A stretch of DNA of 64,000 bases, from positions 1,488,001 to 1,552,000 of the forward strand of contig CBDDCL010000015.1 of NCBI GenBank assembly GCA_965226245.1, given 5' to 3'. Below are positions 25,075 through 32,528 of this stretch, piece by piece; position 1 is the stretch's first letter, and every line of letters begins with the position of its first letter. The notes beneath the pieces were generated by a model that was not told the DNA's origin, did not search any database, and was given only the letters and a program-made list of their open reading frames with translations. The stretch is from CBDCYS01 sp965226245 (GTDB lineage: Bacteria; Acidobacteriota; Terriglobia; Bryobacterales; UBA6623). The position numbers were made by a program, and so were the translations under genes.

Positions 25075-25142
25075 GGACCGGCAGAAATGCCGGTCCAATG
25101 TCGCCAAGAATGGCGACACGGCACGCAAGAATGCGAGCGCCA
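25075..25142. repeat. Run of three short hairpins with GAA-type loops
   Basis: Consecutive stems: GGACCGGCA-GAAA-TGCCGGTCC, TGTCGCCA-AGAA-TGGCGACA and GGCACGC-AAGAA-TGCGAGCGCC. The second and third recur almost unchanged at 61443-61486. Confidence 0.8.
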
Positions 25143-25283
25143 CATCAGGCTGGCGCGTCACTTGTTAGATAAAGGTCCAATTAGATAAAGGTCCAAGCTA
25201 TAGAAGCCAAGCTGAGAGCTGTCCCTTCAGCGGCGCTGCAGTTCCTAGCTCCGGCCCCTGTGACGATCGGTTACTTGTCCTGG

Positions 25284-25829
25284 CTATTCCCTTTCAGCCT
25301 TTTTCAATGCCCGGCTGTCGCTCATGCCGCTGAGCATTCTTTCGGCTTCGGTGAGCGTAATCATCAGGGTCATCGGATCGACTGGCGAGGCCCTGAATCC
25401 TTGGGCCTCATAGAAACGCTTCGCCCGTTCCGAGACCGCGTGGACGAGCATCGCCCGAATCCCGGCGATCTCGGCGGCCTGGAGAGTACGCAGCACGGCA
25501 TCACGAAGCAGTGCAGCGCCGATGCTCTGTCCCTGAAACGCCTGATCGACGGCGAGACGGCCCAGAATCATCACCGGAACACGGTCCGGCATATTGCGTT
25601 TGATTCGCCCCGGAGACCCGGCATGGGCAACCGCCCCGACAGCGAGGCTGTAATAGCCCGCCACCTTCTCTCCGGCGCAAACCACATAGGTGCGCGCCGC
25701 GACGCTGGCTTCGTTCCGCGCGGCCCGGCGGCGCAGCCAGTCGTCTAAGGTCGGCTCACCGCAATCGAACCCGGAGAGATCGTGCTCGGGCGAGAGTTTT
25801 TCGGGGGGGCTTAGCTCCGAGCCGCTCAT
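25284..25829 (-). CDS. GNAT acetyltransferase toxin (TacT-like)
   Basis: A 181-residue GNAT protein typical of toxins that acetylate aminoacyl-tRNA. N-terminal HDLSGFDCGEPTLDDWLRRRA is the toxin-family signature. The acetyl-CoA loop is RLAVDQAFQGQSIGAALLRDAV, and the catalytic Tyr lies in AKRFYEAQGF. ATG 25829 overlaps a TGA that would end the antitoxin in its ancestral frame. The toxin seems intact, whereas its antitoxin partner is frameshifted, so the pair may be unbalanced or the toxin silent. Confidence 0.87.
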   Translation of the reverse strand: MSGSELSPPEKLSPEHDLSGFDCGEPTLDDWLRRRAARNEASVAARTYVVCAGEKVAGYYSLAVGAVAHAGSPGRIKRNMPDRVPVMILGRLAVDQAFQGQSIGAALLRDAVLRTLQAAEIAGIRAMLVHAVSERAKRFYEAQGFRASPVDPMTLMITLTEAERMLSGMSDSRALKKAERE

Positions 25830-26165
25830 GGCTCCCACGGCGCTCTGGTTTCAAGCAGCCGCCGCCAGGCCCGACGACGTAGTTGTCTGGTCTGCTCTGC
25901 TCGCGCACTGTAGCGGCGTAGCGTCTCGGGGAGGATTATCGAGCATCGCCGTGAAACGCTTGAACGCTTCCTCCGACAAGACGAAATACCGCCGGTCCAG
26001 CAGAACCGCTTCCGCCTCCCGGCACGCCGTATCAAGCATGAAATCCGACCGGCTCCGCCCCAAAGCCGCCGCCGCCTGATCGATGAGGGCCTTTTGCCGG
26101 CGGCTAGCGCGAAGATTAATCGTTTCGCCGCGGCCTTTCTCCGCCCGTGTTTCTGTTCCAGCCAT
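25826..26165 (-). pseudogene. DUF1778-type antitoxin with a frameshifted C-terminus
   Basis: From ATG 26165 the N-terminal ribbon-helix-helix reads normally (INLRASRRQKALIDQAAAALGRSRSDFML, shown in part: RQKALIDQAAAALGRSRSDF). The toxin-facing tail then runs into DATPLQCASRAD and stops at 25851. The family-typical ending RRLLETRAPWEP, with its stop overlapping the toxin ATG (ATGA), lies in another frame ending at 25826. Thus a frameshift between about 25865 and 25925 exchanged the C-terminus. DNA binding could persist while toxin neutralisation is lost or altered. Confidence 0.7.
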
Positions 26166-26196
26166 ACTAAGACTCCAATCTGTTGTGTATACAATT

Positions 26197-26225
26197 ACGT
26201 TACAAAAACGTGCGCATGTTGTCAA
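26197..26225 (-). promoter_or_regulatory. Promoter of the GNAT/DUF1778 module
   Basis: On the minus strand a perfect -35 TTGACA (26225-26220) is followed, after 17 bp, by TAACGT (26202-26197). The near-palindromic TTGTATACACAA immediately downstream, before ATG 26165, could be the antitoxin operator. Confidence 0.5.
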
Positions 26226-26307
26226 TACCAATCAGTTTTCCGCGGCTGCGGCATCGGGCCCTTTCCCGCTCCAATCCACACCACACGAGATCACAGCGGC
26301 CTTGAGC

Positions 26308-26322
26308 TATAATGGCCAACCT
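26308..26322 (+). promoter_or_regulatory. TATAAT box close to thrB start (possible leaderless mRNA)
   Basis: A consensus -10 TATAAT (26308-26313) ends 9 bases before the thrB ATG at 26323, with no ribosome-binding site between. Transcription would begin at or near the start codon. The -35 region is weak. Confidence 0.35.
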
Positions 26323-27237
26323 ATGCCCGAGCAGATGAGAGTTCGCGTGCCGGCCTCGAGCGGCAACCTCGGGCCCGGACTCGACGCGCTGGGGCTCGCT
26401 CTCCAGATCTATCTCGACTGCCGTTTCCGCGAATCAGACAATCTCACCTTTTCCGCCTCTGGGCGCGATCTCAGCTCGATTCCCCTCGATGACAGCAACC
26501 TCATCTGGCAAACCGCCCTGCAGGTGGCGGCGGCCCATGATCGTGAAATGCCCCCGGTCGAGATACAAATCGAGAACGATATTCCCGTGGGAAAGGGCTT
26601 GGGCTCGAGCGCCGCGGCGCTGCTGGCCGGAGTGGTGATAGCCGACCAAGTTCTGGAGCTCGGCTGGCAACGGAACCGCATCCTGGATGAGGCCGCGCGG
26701 CTCGAGGGGCATCCCGATAACGTAGCGGCCAGCGTCCTGGGTTCGGTTGTCACTGCCGCCATCGATGGGGACGGATTCACCCGTGCGGTGCGGCTCGACC
26801 TTCCACAAACGCTGCGGGTCGCCATCGTTTGTCCAACCTTCAGGCTGGCTACCTATCACATGCGTACCGTGCTGCCCGATACCTACTCGAAACAGGACGC
26901 GATTTTCAACGTGCAGCGGGCCGCGCTTCTAGTCGCCGCCCTGGCCACGGGAAACCGGGAGGTCTTTCCCGAGTGTTTTCAGGACCGCATGCATCAGCCG
27001 TATCGCTTGTCGCTTATCCCCGGAATGGAGGCGATCCTGAAGTTGCGCGCGCCCGGTTTACTCGGCTGCACGCTAAGCGGGGCGGGGCCGGCCATGCTGG
27101 TGTTCTACGACGAGGGCTCGGAATCCGTCGTCGAAATGGTGCGGGATCAATTCAAGCGCGCCGGCAGGCCGAGTGACGTGATCTTCACTGAGGTGGACCG
27201 GGAGGGGCTGAAGGTCGAATGCCTGAAGGTCGAATGA
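26323..27237 (+). CDS. thrB: Homoserine kinase (GHMP family)
   Basis: A 304-residue GHMP kinase phosphorylating homoserine on the route to threonine. Motifs: VRVPASSGNLGPGLDALGLA at the N-terminus, the ATP loop PVGKGLGSSAAALLAGV, and the C-terminal GCTLSGAGPAMLVF. ATG 26323 matches the family start; an upstream in-frame extension to 26083 overlaps the divergent antitoxin promoter and is rejected. The last codons contain a 15-bp tandem repeat encoding LKVE twice. The stop overlaps the next ATG by 4 bp. thrA and thrC are not present nearby. Confidence 0.9.
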   Translation: MPEQMRVRVPASSGNLGPGLDALGLALQIYLDCRFRESDNLTFSASGRDLSSIPLDDSNLIWQTALQVAAAHDREMPPVEIQIENDIPVGKGLGSSAAALLAGVVIADQVLELGWQRNRILDEAARLEGHPDNVAASVLGSVVTAAIDGDGFTRAVRLDLPQTLRVAIVCPTFRLATYHMRTVLPDTYSKQDAIFNVQRAALLVAALATGNREVFPECFQDRMHQPYRLSLIPGMEAILKLRAPGLLGCTLSGAGPAMLVFYDEGSESVVEMVRDQFKRAGRPSDVIFTEVDREGLKVECLKVE

Positions 27238-28133
27238 ACGACACGCGTGAAACTCTGCGGAAGCACGGATGGCCGGGAGGCGATCCGCGGGACTGCCCAA
27301 CATCCGCGAAACGGTTCCCGGACGGGGCGCAATACCGCATCGAGATTCCCAGCACCGAAGGCCCCCGGGCTTTTCGCGCCGTTTTGGAAGAAGCCGCCGC
27401 GCGAGCTGTGCCGGTCCATCGAGTCAGCCAAGGCAGCGGCATTATGCTGCTGACTGACGACGAGATTCGCGAGATGGCCGCATTGGGCCGCGAGCATTCG
27501 ATCGAGGTCAATTTGTTCGTCGGACCCCGCGCCAGTTTCGACATCGGAGCCCAGGCCGTGGCCCCCGCCGGCAAGTCGCTGGCCTTGAGCCTGCGCGGCG
27601 CCGACCAGCTCGTCTACGCGCTCGAAGACGTCAAGCGCGCCGTGGAGCTGGGGATTGAAAGCATCCTGGTCTCCGACATCGGCTTGCTGGCGATCATGGG
27701 GAAGATGAAGTCCGCGGGAGATTTGCCCGCCGGCTTGATCATCAAGACCTCCGTCATGATGGCGCCCGCGAACCCAGCTTCAGCGCGGGTGCTCGAAGAT
27801 CTTGGCGCAACAACCATCAATGTTCCCTCGGACTTGACCCTGCCGCAGCTCGCCGCGATTCGGGCCGCCATTGACGCCCCCATCGATTTCTATGTCGAAG
27901 CTCCCGACAACATCGGCGGGTTCATCCGCTATTTTGAGGCGCCGGAGTTGATCCGCGTCGGCGCCCCACTCTACGTCAAACTGGGGCTGCGCAATTCACC
28001 GGACATCTACCCCAGCGGCACCCACATTGAGCCGACGGCTCTGGCTCTCTCGCGGGAGCGTGTCCGCCGCGCCCAAATCGTCTGTCAGATGATTCAGCGG
28101 TACTGCCCCGAAGCAGTGATGTCGCCACGATGA
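27234..28133 (+). CDS. U32-peptidase-like TIM-barrel protein
   Basis: A 299-residue protein, translationally coupled to thrB by an ATGA overlap at 27234. The pattern of alternating strands and helices, with VELGIESILVSDIGLLAIM, IIKTSVMMAPANPASARVL, and DAPIDFYVEAPDNIGGFIRY, is like peptidase U32 family members, whose actual activities vary (RNA hydroxylation, collagenase-like). The cysteines seen in typical U32 enzymes are not obvious here. No signal peptide. The link to threonine biosynthesis suggested by the operon is unproven. Confidence 0.55.
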   Translation: MNDTRETLRKHGWPGGDPRDCPTSAKRFPDGAQYRIEIPSTEGPRAFRAVLEEAAARAVPVHRVSQGSGIMLLTDDEIREMAALGREHSIEVNLFVGPRASFDIGAQAVAPAGKSLALSLRGADQLVYALEDVKRAVELGIESILVSDIGLLAIMGKMKSAGDLPAGLIIKTSVMMAPANPASARVLEDLGATTINVPSDLTLPQLAAIRAAIDAPIDFYVEAPDNIGGFIRYFEAPELIRVGAPLYVKLGLRNSPDIYPSGTHIEPTALALSRERVRRAQIVCQMIQRYCPEAVMSPR

Positions 28134-28284
28134 CTGCACCCAGAACCGCTGACCGTAAATGGCTGCGTGAACGCCGAGCACAACCGCTCCGCAGCGATTA
28201 GCCGCTATATTCACTGTAGAATTTGCGGTGAATACTTGCGCCCTGCGGTGGATCGGCCTATAATCTCCGCAGGAAGTGCGGACA

Positions 28285-29397
28285 ATGAGCTCGGGTACTT
28301 ACATCCATGAACTGCCGGACTGGCCCCGCTTCCGCTGGGATCAGCAACACCTGGCTCAGCCCTTGGCTGCACTAAGGCACCAGCAAGGCCGCCTCATCGG
28401 CCGCATGGAGGCTCTCGGCTTCGATCTCCGCCAGGAAGCTGTTCTCCAGACCCTGACCGAGGACGTGCTCAAAAGCAGCGACATCGAGGGCGAGAAACTG
28501 GACACCGAGCAAGTCCGCTCCTCCATCGCCCGGCGTCTCGGCCTGGACATCGGCGGTCTCAGGCATGCGGACCGTGATGTCGAAGGTGTCGTGGAGATGA
28601 TGCTTGACGCGACGCGCCACTACGACCAGCCGCTCACCGCTGAAAGGCTCTTCGCATGGCACGCCTCGCTGTTTCCGGCCGGCCACAGCGGCATGAGCCA
28701 CATCACGGCCGGGGCTTGGCGCGACGACAGCACGGGTCCCATGCAGGTCGTCTCCGGTCCCCTCGGTCGAGAGCGGGTGCACTTCGAGGCGCCCGCCGCC
28801 CGAAAGCTCGGCCGGGAAATGTCCGCTTATCTGGACTGGTTCAATGCGCCCGCCGAGACCGACGAAGTGCTCAAGGCCGGGCTTGCGCATCTGTGGTTCG
28901 TGACGATTCATCCCCTCGACGACGGCAACGGGCGCGTTGCACGAGCCCTTGCCGACATGGCTCTGGCGCGCTCCGAGCAGAGCCCGCAACGCTTCTACAG
29001 CATGTCCGCGCGTATCCGGGAGGACCGCGCCGCCTACTACGACATCCTGGAACGAACGCAGCAGGGGAGTATGGACATCACGCCCTGGATGGACTGGTTT
29101 CTCGACTGCCTGGGCCGCGCTATCGGCGGAGCGCGGACAACGCTCGCCGCCGTGCTGGCAAAGGCGCGTTTCTGGGAATCGATTGCCGCAATTCCGATCA
29201 ACGAGCGTCAGCGGATTATGCTGAACCGCCTGCTCGACGGATTTGAAGGTAAGCTCACTACCTCGAAATGGGCCAAGCTTACCAAGTGTTCTCAGGATAC
29301 GGCCCTGCGGGATGTCGCGGATCTAGTCGATCGCGGCATCCTGGTCCGCGGCGCGGCGGGCGGACGCAGCACCAGTTATGAGCTGGCCGCAAGGTAA
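28285..29397 (+). CDS. Fic-family AMP-transferase with N-terminal inhibitory motif
   Basis: A 370-residue Fic protein. An N-terminal DUF4172-like helical region contains the inhibitory motif SSDIEG (residues 64-69), which places it among class II Fic enzymes that self-inhibit. The catalytic loop is HPLDDGNGRVAR (209-220), with the His, acidic residue and GNGR all present. The C-terminal 60 residues form a winged-helix-like module (LTKCSQDTALRDVADLVDRG). It would AMPylate protein hydroxyls; the target is unknown. ATG 28285 is preferred over a GTG at 28276. The 3' end is tandemly duplicated downstream. Confidence 0.92.
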   Translation: MSSGTYIHELPDWPRFRWDQQHLAQPLAALRHQQGRLIGRMEALGFDLRQEAVLQTLTEDVLKSSDIEGEKLDTEQVRSSIARRLGLDIGGLRHADRDVEGVVEMMLDATRHYDQPLTAERLFAWHASLFPAGHSGMSHITAGAWRDDSTGPMQVVSGPLGRERVHFEAPAARKLGREMSAYLDWFNAPAETDEVLKAGLAHLWFVTIHPLDDGNGRVARALADMALARSEQSPQRFYSMSARIREDRAAYYDILERTQQGSMDITPWMDWFLDCLGRAIGGARTTLAAVLAKARFWESIAAIPINERQRIMLNRLLDGFEGKLTTSKWAKLTKCSQDTALRDVADLVDRGILVRGAAGGRSTSYELAAR

Positions 29398-29602
29398 CTG
29401 AAGAACGCAGGTGAACCGCCTGCTCGACGGATTTGAAGGTAAGCTCACTACCTCGAAATGGGCCAAGCTTACCAAGTGTTCTCAGGATACGGCCCTGCGG
29501 GATGTCGCGGATCTAGTCGATCGCGGCATCCTGGTCCGCGGCGCGGCGGGCGGACGCAGCACCAGTTATGAGCTGGCCGCAAGGTAACTGAAGAACGCAG
29601 GT
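29222..29602 (+). repeat. 190-bp exact tandem duplication of the fic 3' end
   Basis: 29222-29411 is repeated without mismatch at 29412-29601. The second copy repeats the last 58 or so Fic codons plus stop but lies after the stop codon, so it is untranslated. The absence of divergence shows a recent slippage or unequal-crossover event. Confidence 0.92.
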
Positions 29603-29729
29603 CTCTCCTTTCCAAACTCCTGATCGCGGATTTTAACGCGCCAGAGCCCGAACTTATGCCCGACGCGTCCCGTGTCGGCCAATCACCACGGAAAAACTAG
29701 CCAAAGATATTTGAAATTTCGTTCGTGGG

Positions 29730-29841
29730 GAACAGAGCCGCGCCCGCAAGGGTGCGGTCGAGGGTAGTCAGTGCGTCGGGCCACCACCGGAATGCGGTCA
29801 CTGCCAGACTCGACCGCACCCTTGCGGGCGCGGCTCTGTTC
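29730..29841. repeat. Perfect 33-bp inverted repeat with a 46-nt loop
   Basis: Arms 29730-29762 and 29809-29841 start GAACAGAGCCGCGCCCGCAA and are exact complements. Shorter relatives sharing the GGGCTCTGTTC or GAACAGAGCCGCG end occur at 18774-18786 and 31510-31537. The stretch lies between fic and vapB, where no gene is seen. Confidence 0.88.
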
Positions 29842-29938
29842 GTGCCGCCATTTCTGCGAACAAAATCCTCAGAATCGCCGGGCTAGTATCTAATGAATCC
29901 GCGCCTTTGGCGCGTGCCGAGCATTGGGACTGCTCGAA

Positions 29939-29956
29939 TATAGAAAACCTTCTATA
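29939..29956 (+). promoter_or_regulatory. Operator palindrome upstream of vapB
   Basis: TATAGAA-AACC-TTCTATA lies 12 bases before ATG 29968, followed by an AT-rich ACTTATATAG stretch. This is the usual location for VapB/VapBC autorepression. Confidence 0.5.
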
Positions 29957-29967
29957 CTTATATAGCA

Positions 29968-30222
29968 ATGGCTCTTAGCATCAAGAACTCCGAAGCAGAC
30001 CGGCTTGTGCGTCAGATTGCAGGACTGACTGGCGAGACCCTGACCGCTGCGGTCGTGACTGCCTTGCGCCAGAGGCTTGAACGCGTCCAGGCACAAAACA
30101 GTGGCCGCTCCCTGGCGGATGAGCTGGACGAAATAGCAATTCGCTGCGCTGCTCTTCCGGTGCTCGATCCGCGTTCAGCGGAAGAAATTCTCGGCTACGA
30201 TGAACACGGCCTTCCGACCTGA
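29968..30222 (+). CDS. vapB: VapB-type antitoxin (Rv0623/PSK family)
   Basis: An 84-residue antitoxin of the transcription-factor PSK type. It begins [20 protein letters not shown] with the family pattern, continues [20 protein letters not shown], and ends in an acidic toxin-binding tail ([16 protein letters not shown]). The stop shares a base with the vapC ATG (TGATG). The palindrome at 29939-29956 is a likely self-binding site. Confidence 0.9.
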   Translation: MALSIKNSEADRLVRQIAGLTGETLTAAVVTALRQRLERVQAQNSGRSLADELDEIAIRCAALPVLDPRSAEEILGYDEHGLPT

Positions 30223-30623
30223 TGGTGGTTGACAGCTCAGCCTTACTGGCGATTCTGTTCGACGAACCGGAGCGCCGCGGTTTCAATGAACGGATCGAAG
30301 CCGATCCGCAACGCTTGATCTCGGCCGCGAACCTGTTGGAGACGGCGATCGTTCTCGAATCGAGAAGCGGCGAGATCGGCGGCCGCGAGCTCGATCTATT
30401 TCTCCACCGTGCCCGGTTCGAAACTGTTCCCGTCGACGAAAATCAGGTTGCCATTGCCCGCGCTGCTTTTCGAAAGTACGGTAAGGGGAGACACCCAGCC
30501 AGTCTCAACTTTGGGGATTGTTTCGCGTATGCGGCCGCAAAAGCGACAGGGGAGCCCTTGCTGTTCAAAGGGTCGGATTTTCAGGAAACCGACATCATCG
30601 CGGCGGCTCCAAGCGGCCTCTAG
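30222..30623 (+). CDS. vapC: VapC-type PIN ribonuclease toxin
   Basis: A 133-residue PIN toxin. [17 protein letters not shown] gives the first Asp (D4); ANLLETAIVLESR supplies the Glu; LNFGDCFAYAAAK and LLFKGSDFQETDI supply the remaining acids. All four acidic positions are present, so it is probably active against tRNA or other structured RNA. It is co-translated with vapB by a one-base overlap. This module is a different VapBC subfamily from the AbrB/PIN pair at 2944-3611. Confidence 0.92.
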   Translation: MVVDSSALLAILFDEPERRGFNERIEADPQRLISAANLLETAIVLESRSGEIGGRELDLFLHRARFETVPVDENQVAIARAAFRKYGKGRHPASLNFGDCFAYAAAKATGEPLLFKGSDFQETDIIAAAPSGL

Positions 30624-30654
30624 CTTTTAACACCCGTGGCAGAACTGTGCGCGG

Positions 30655-30750
30655 GCGAAAATGGGGGACTGCCACCAATTTCCGCTTCTCCAATCCACTA
30701 CAAAATCAGCGCTTCGTCGAAAGGAAATTGGCTGGCTGTCCCCTTTTTTC
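30655..30750. repeat. Long hairpin repeat, GGGGAC family, copy 1
   Basis: Arms at 30663-30683 and 30723-30743 (GGGGGACTGCCACCAATTTC against GAAATTGGCTGGCTGTCCCC) form an imperfect stem about 21 bp long. A related element with the same outer bases but a different inner stem is at 44327-44426. Confidence 0.75.
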
Positions 30751-30803
30751 CCCACGCCCGTGATTGAAAGCGCGGAAAGGAACGCGCGGCGGTTCCTACG
30801 GCG

Positions 30804-31304
30804 CTACAAATATTTGTCGGCCAGTTCACCCAGCACCGGCAGATGAAACATCTCACCCAGATACGCCTTGTAAGCAATAAAGAACCACCCAATGATGAAT
30901 GCAATAGTGACCATATAGGCGACGGGCGGCGAGATAAAACCGAGCACGAACTGCAGCACGATCCAGGCACCGAAATAAAACAGCGACTGCAAGGAGTGGA
31001 ATCGGATGTACCGGATGTCCTTGAAAGGTTCGATCAGCAGCAGGATCACGGCAACGGGAGTGATATAGGCGAGAGCAGCCGCGATATTGCGCGTGCTGTC
31101 CGAGACGGATTCCGGCCCTCCCCAGGCGGACGAGGAATTTCCCGGTGCGTCTTGTTGTTCGGATGCGCCGCCGGCCTCCGGAGCCGATTCAGCGGCGGGC
31201 TGAGGCGGTGCCACGCCGGACGATTGACCGGCCGCAGGCGTGCCGCAGTTCGAGCAGAATTTCACGCCGCTAACATCCGTTCCACAGTTGGTGCAAAAAG
31301 GCAT
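30804..31304 (-). CDS. Zinc-ribbon membrane protein (DUF4870-like)
   Basis: A 166-residue protein. The N-terminal zinc ribbon is MPFCTNCGTDV ... FCSNCGTP with two CxxC pairs. A disordered Pro/Ala/Ser linker (residues 25-70) is followed by three hydrophobic helices (AALAYITPVAVILLLIEPF, FHSLQSLFYFGAWIVLQFVL, AYMVTIAFIIGWFFIAYKAY), the layout of DUF4870/Tic20-like small membrane proteins. Function is unknown; the zinc ribbon may bind a protein partner. It is divergent from the lipoprotein gene at 31645. Confidence 0.8.
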   Translation of the reverse strand: MPFCTNCGTDVSGVKFCSNCGTPAAGQSSGVAPPQPAAESAPEAGGASEQQDAPGNSSSAWGGPESVSDSTRNIAAALAYITPVAVILLLIEPFKDIRYIRFHSLQSLFYFGAWIVLQFVLGFISPPVAYMVTIAFIIGWFFIAYKAYLGEMFHLPVLGELADKYL

Positions 31305-31644
31305 CGATCACTCCAAATTCTTCGATTGAGCCAGCCTTCACGGTGTCCTCGCGGGCCAGCCTCTATTGCGGAACAGTATAGCAGCGGTTGAACTCGGAGC
31401 CGGCTTGTCGGTTCATCGCTGATGGGCCGGAGTTGTCCGAAATACGACAGTGCCTGGCGGTGAGGCGGCGCCTGCCTATCGAAGCAGTGATGCGGGTGGG
31501 CGACCTTGACCCCACCCTTGCGGGTGGGGCTCTGTTCGAGTCACTCTCCCCGCGGCTATGGCAGTTCATCACCACATTCGTCATAATACGTTGCAGAATA
31601 CTCCACACAGTTCCGTAGTTCAACAAGTTGGCGAAACCGGTCTA
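31305..31644. other. Intergenic region with a palindromic repeat
   Basis: About 340 bp between divergent genes. The only structure seen is the hairpin CCCCACCC-TTGC-GGGTGGGG (31510-31529) followed by CTCTGTTCGAG, a shorter relative of the element at 29730-29841. No gene is recognised. Confidence 0.55.
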
Positions 31645-32301
31645 ATGAACTTATTGAAAAGCACGCGAGAGTGGAGCTCTGTTCGATCCATGTTGATAGT
31701 CGCGGTAGTCGTGATGACACTTCTTGGCGCCTGCGGCGGTAAGATTCCGCCCACGCACTACTACGTTCTGGAACTGCCCCCGGCCCCCATGGCAGCGGCT
31801 GATTCAGTGCCCCTTGTTGCCGTCGTCATGCCGTTTCGGGCTTCCCGGATGCTCACGCAAGACCGCATCGTCTACCGGCCCGCTCCAGGCCAAGTGGGAT
31901 TCTATGAGTACCACCGCTGGGCCGAGGATCCCCGCGAGACCATCACCTCAACGATGGTGAACTACCTTCGTGCCCGCAAGACTTTCGACACCGTTTTGAC
32001 TTTTGACGGCCGCTCGGAATCCGATTACGTGATCCACGGGCGTATCGAAAAAATGGAAGAGGTCGATCGGGGCGGCACTGTGTCGGTCCATGTCAAGCTG
32101 TCAGCGGAGCTGGTTTCGACGGAAGACCGAAAGCCCCTTTGGCAGGGAGTGAGCGAGACGAAGGGGCAAGTTTCTATCGGCGAGGTCAGCGCGGTCGTCG
32201 CGGAAATGAGCCGGGCGGCCGAGACAAGCCTCAGCAAGCTCGTCGGAGAGCTGGACCAATTCGTCCGCTCGAATGTGACCGCGACAACGGCCCAAAGGTA
32301 G
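31645..32301 (+). CDS. ABC-transport auxiliary lipoprotein (PqiC/MlaB-associated type)
   Basis: A 218-residue lipoprotein. A signal sequence ends in the lipobox LLGACGG, placing the lipidated Cys at about residue 30. The mature part begins PPTHYYVLELPP, the hallmark of the ABC-type transport auxiliary (DUF330-like) family, with the later DYVIHGRIEKMEEVDRGG and VSETKGQVSIGEVSAVVAEM patterns. Relatives assist MCE-type lipid transporters at the outer membrane. No MlaE, MlaF or MCE gene is adjacent, so it stands alone here. ATG 31645 is chosen over longer frames because of the signal peptide. Confidence 0.8.
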   Translation: MNLLKSTREWSSVRSMLIVAVVVMTLLGACGGKIPPTHYYVLELPPAPMAAADSVPLVAVVMPFRASRMLTQDRIVYRPAPGQVGFYEYHRWAEDPRETITSTMVNYLRARKTFDTVLTFDGRSESDYVIHGRIEKMEEVDRGGTVSVHVKLSAELVSTEDRKPLWQGVSETKGQVSIGEVSAVVAEMSRAAETSLSKLVGELDQFVRSNVTATTAQR

Positions 32302-32528
32302 CGAACAAAAGTAGCGGCGAAAAAGTAGCGACCGGCTCTCAGCCGGTTTTACGTCGGCCCGGAGGCCGACGCTGCCCGCCGGGAGGCGCGCGCCACGTCA
32401 GGAAGAGTAAACTTGGGGGACCGGCTCTCAGCGTTTCGGCCAGTGAGCCGGAACGGACGATCAAAGAGGCCGACGCAGGAGCCAGCGAAGAGGCCAGCCA
32501 AGAAGCCAACAAAGATAGCCAACGAACC
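32302..32528. repeat. Palindrome cluster before the kinase gene
   Basis: Contains ACCGGCTCTCAGCCGGT and the CGGCCCGGAGGCCG palindrome (about 32350-32371) followed by CCCGCCGGGAGGCGCGCGCC. The latter pair recurs at 55187-55230 and, without its tail, at 53235-53256. Confidence 0.7.

Larger units (their letters stand above)
24389..25283. other. Non-coding, repeat-rich intergenic region
   Basis: Nearly 900 bp without a credible gene. It holds a hairpin CCCCAGG-CTTCCG-CCTGGGG (24641-24660), a 21-bp tandem repeat (24663-24720), and short hairpins around 24960-25010 and 25075-25142. Frames found here have no homology signal. It looks like an accumulation site for small palindromic repeats. Confidence 0.6.

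Noticed and set aside
25075..25142. Possible CRISPR-like array
   Set aside because: The repeats are individual hairpins with differing stems and no regular spacers.
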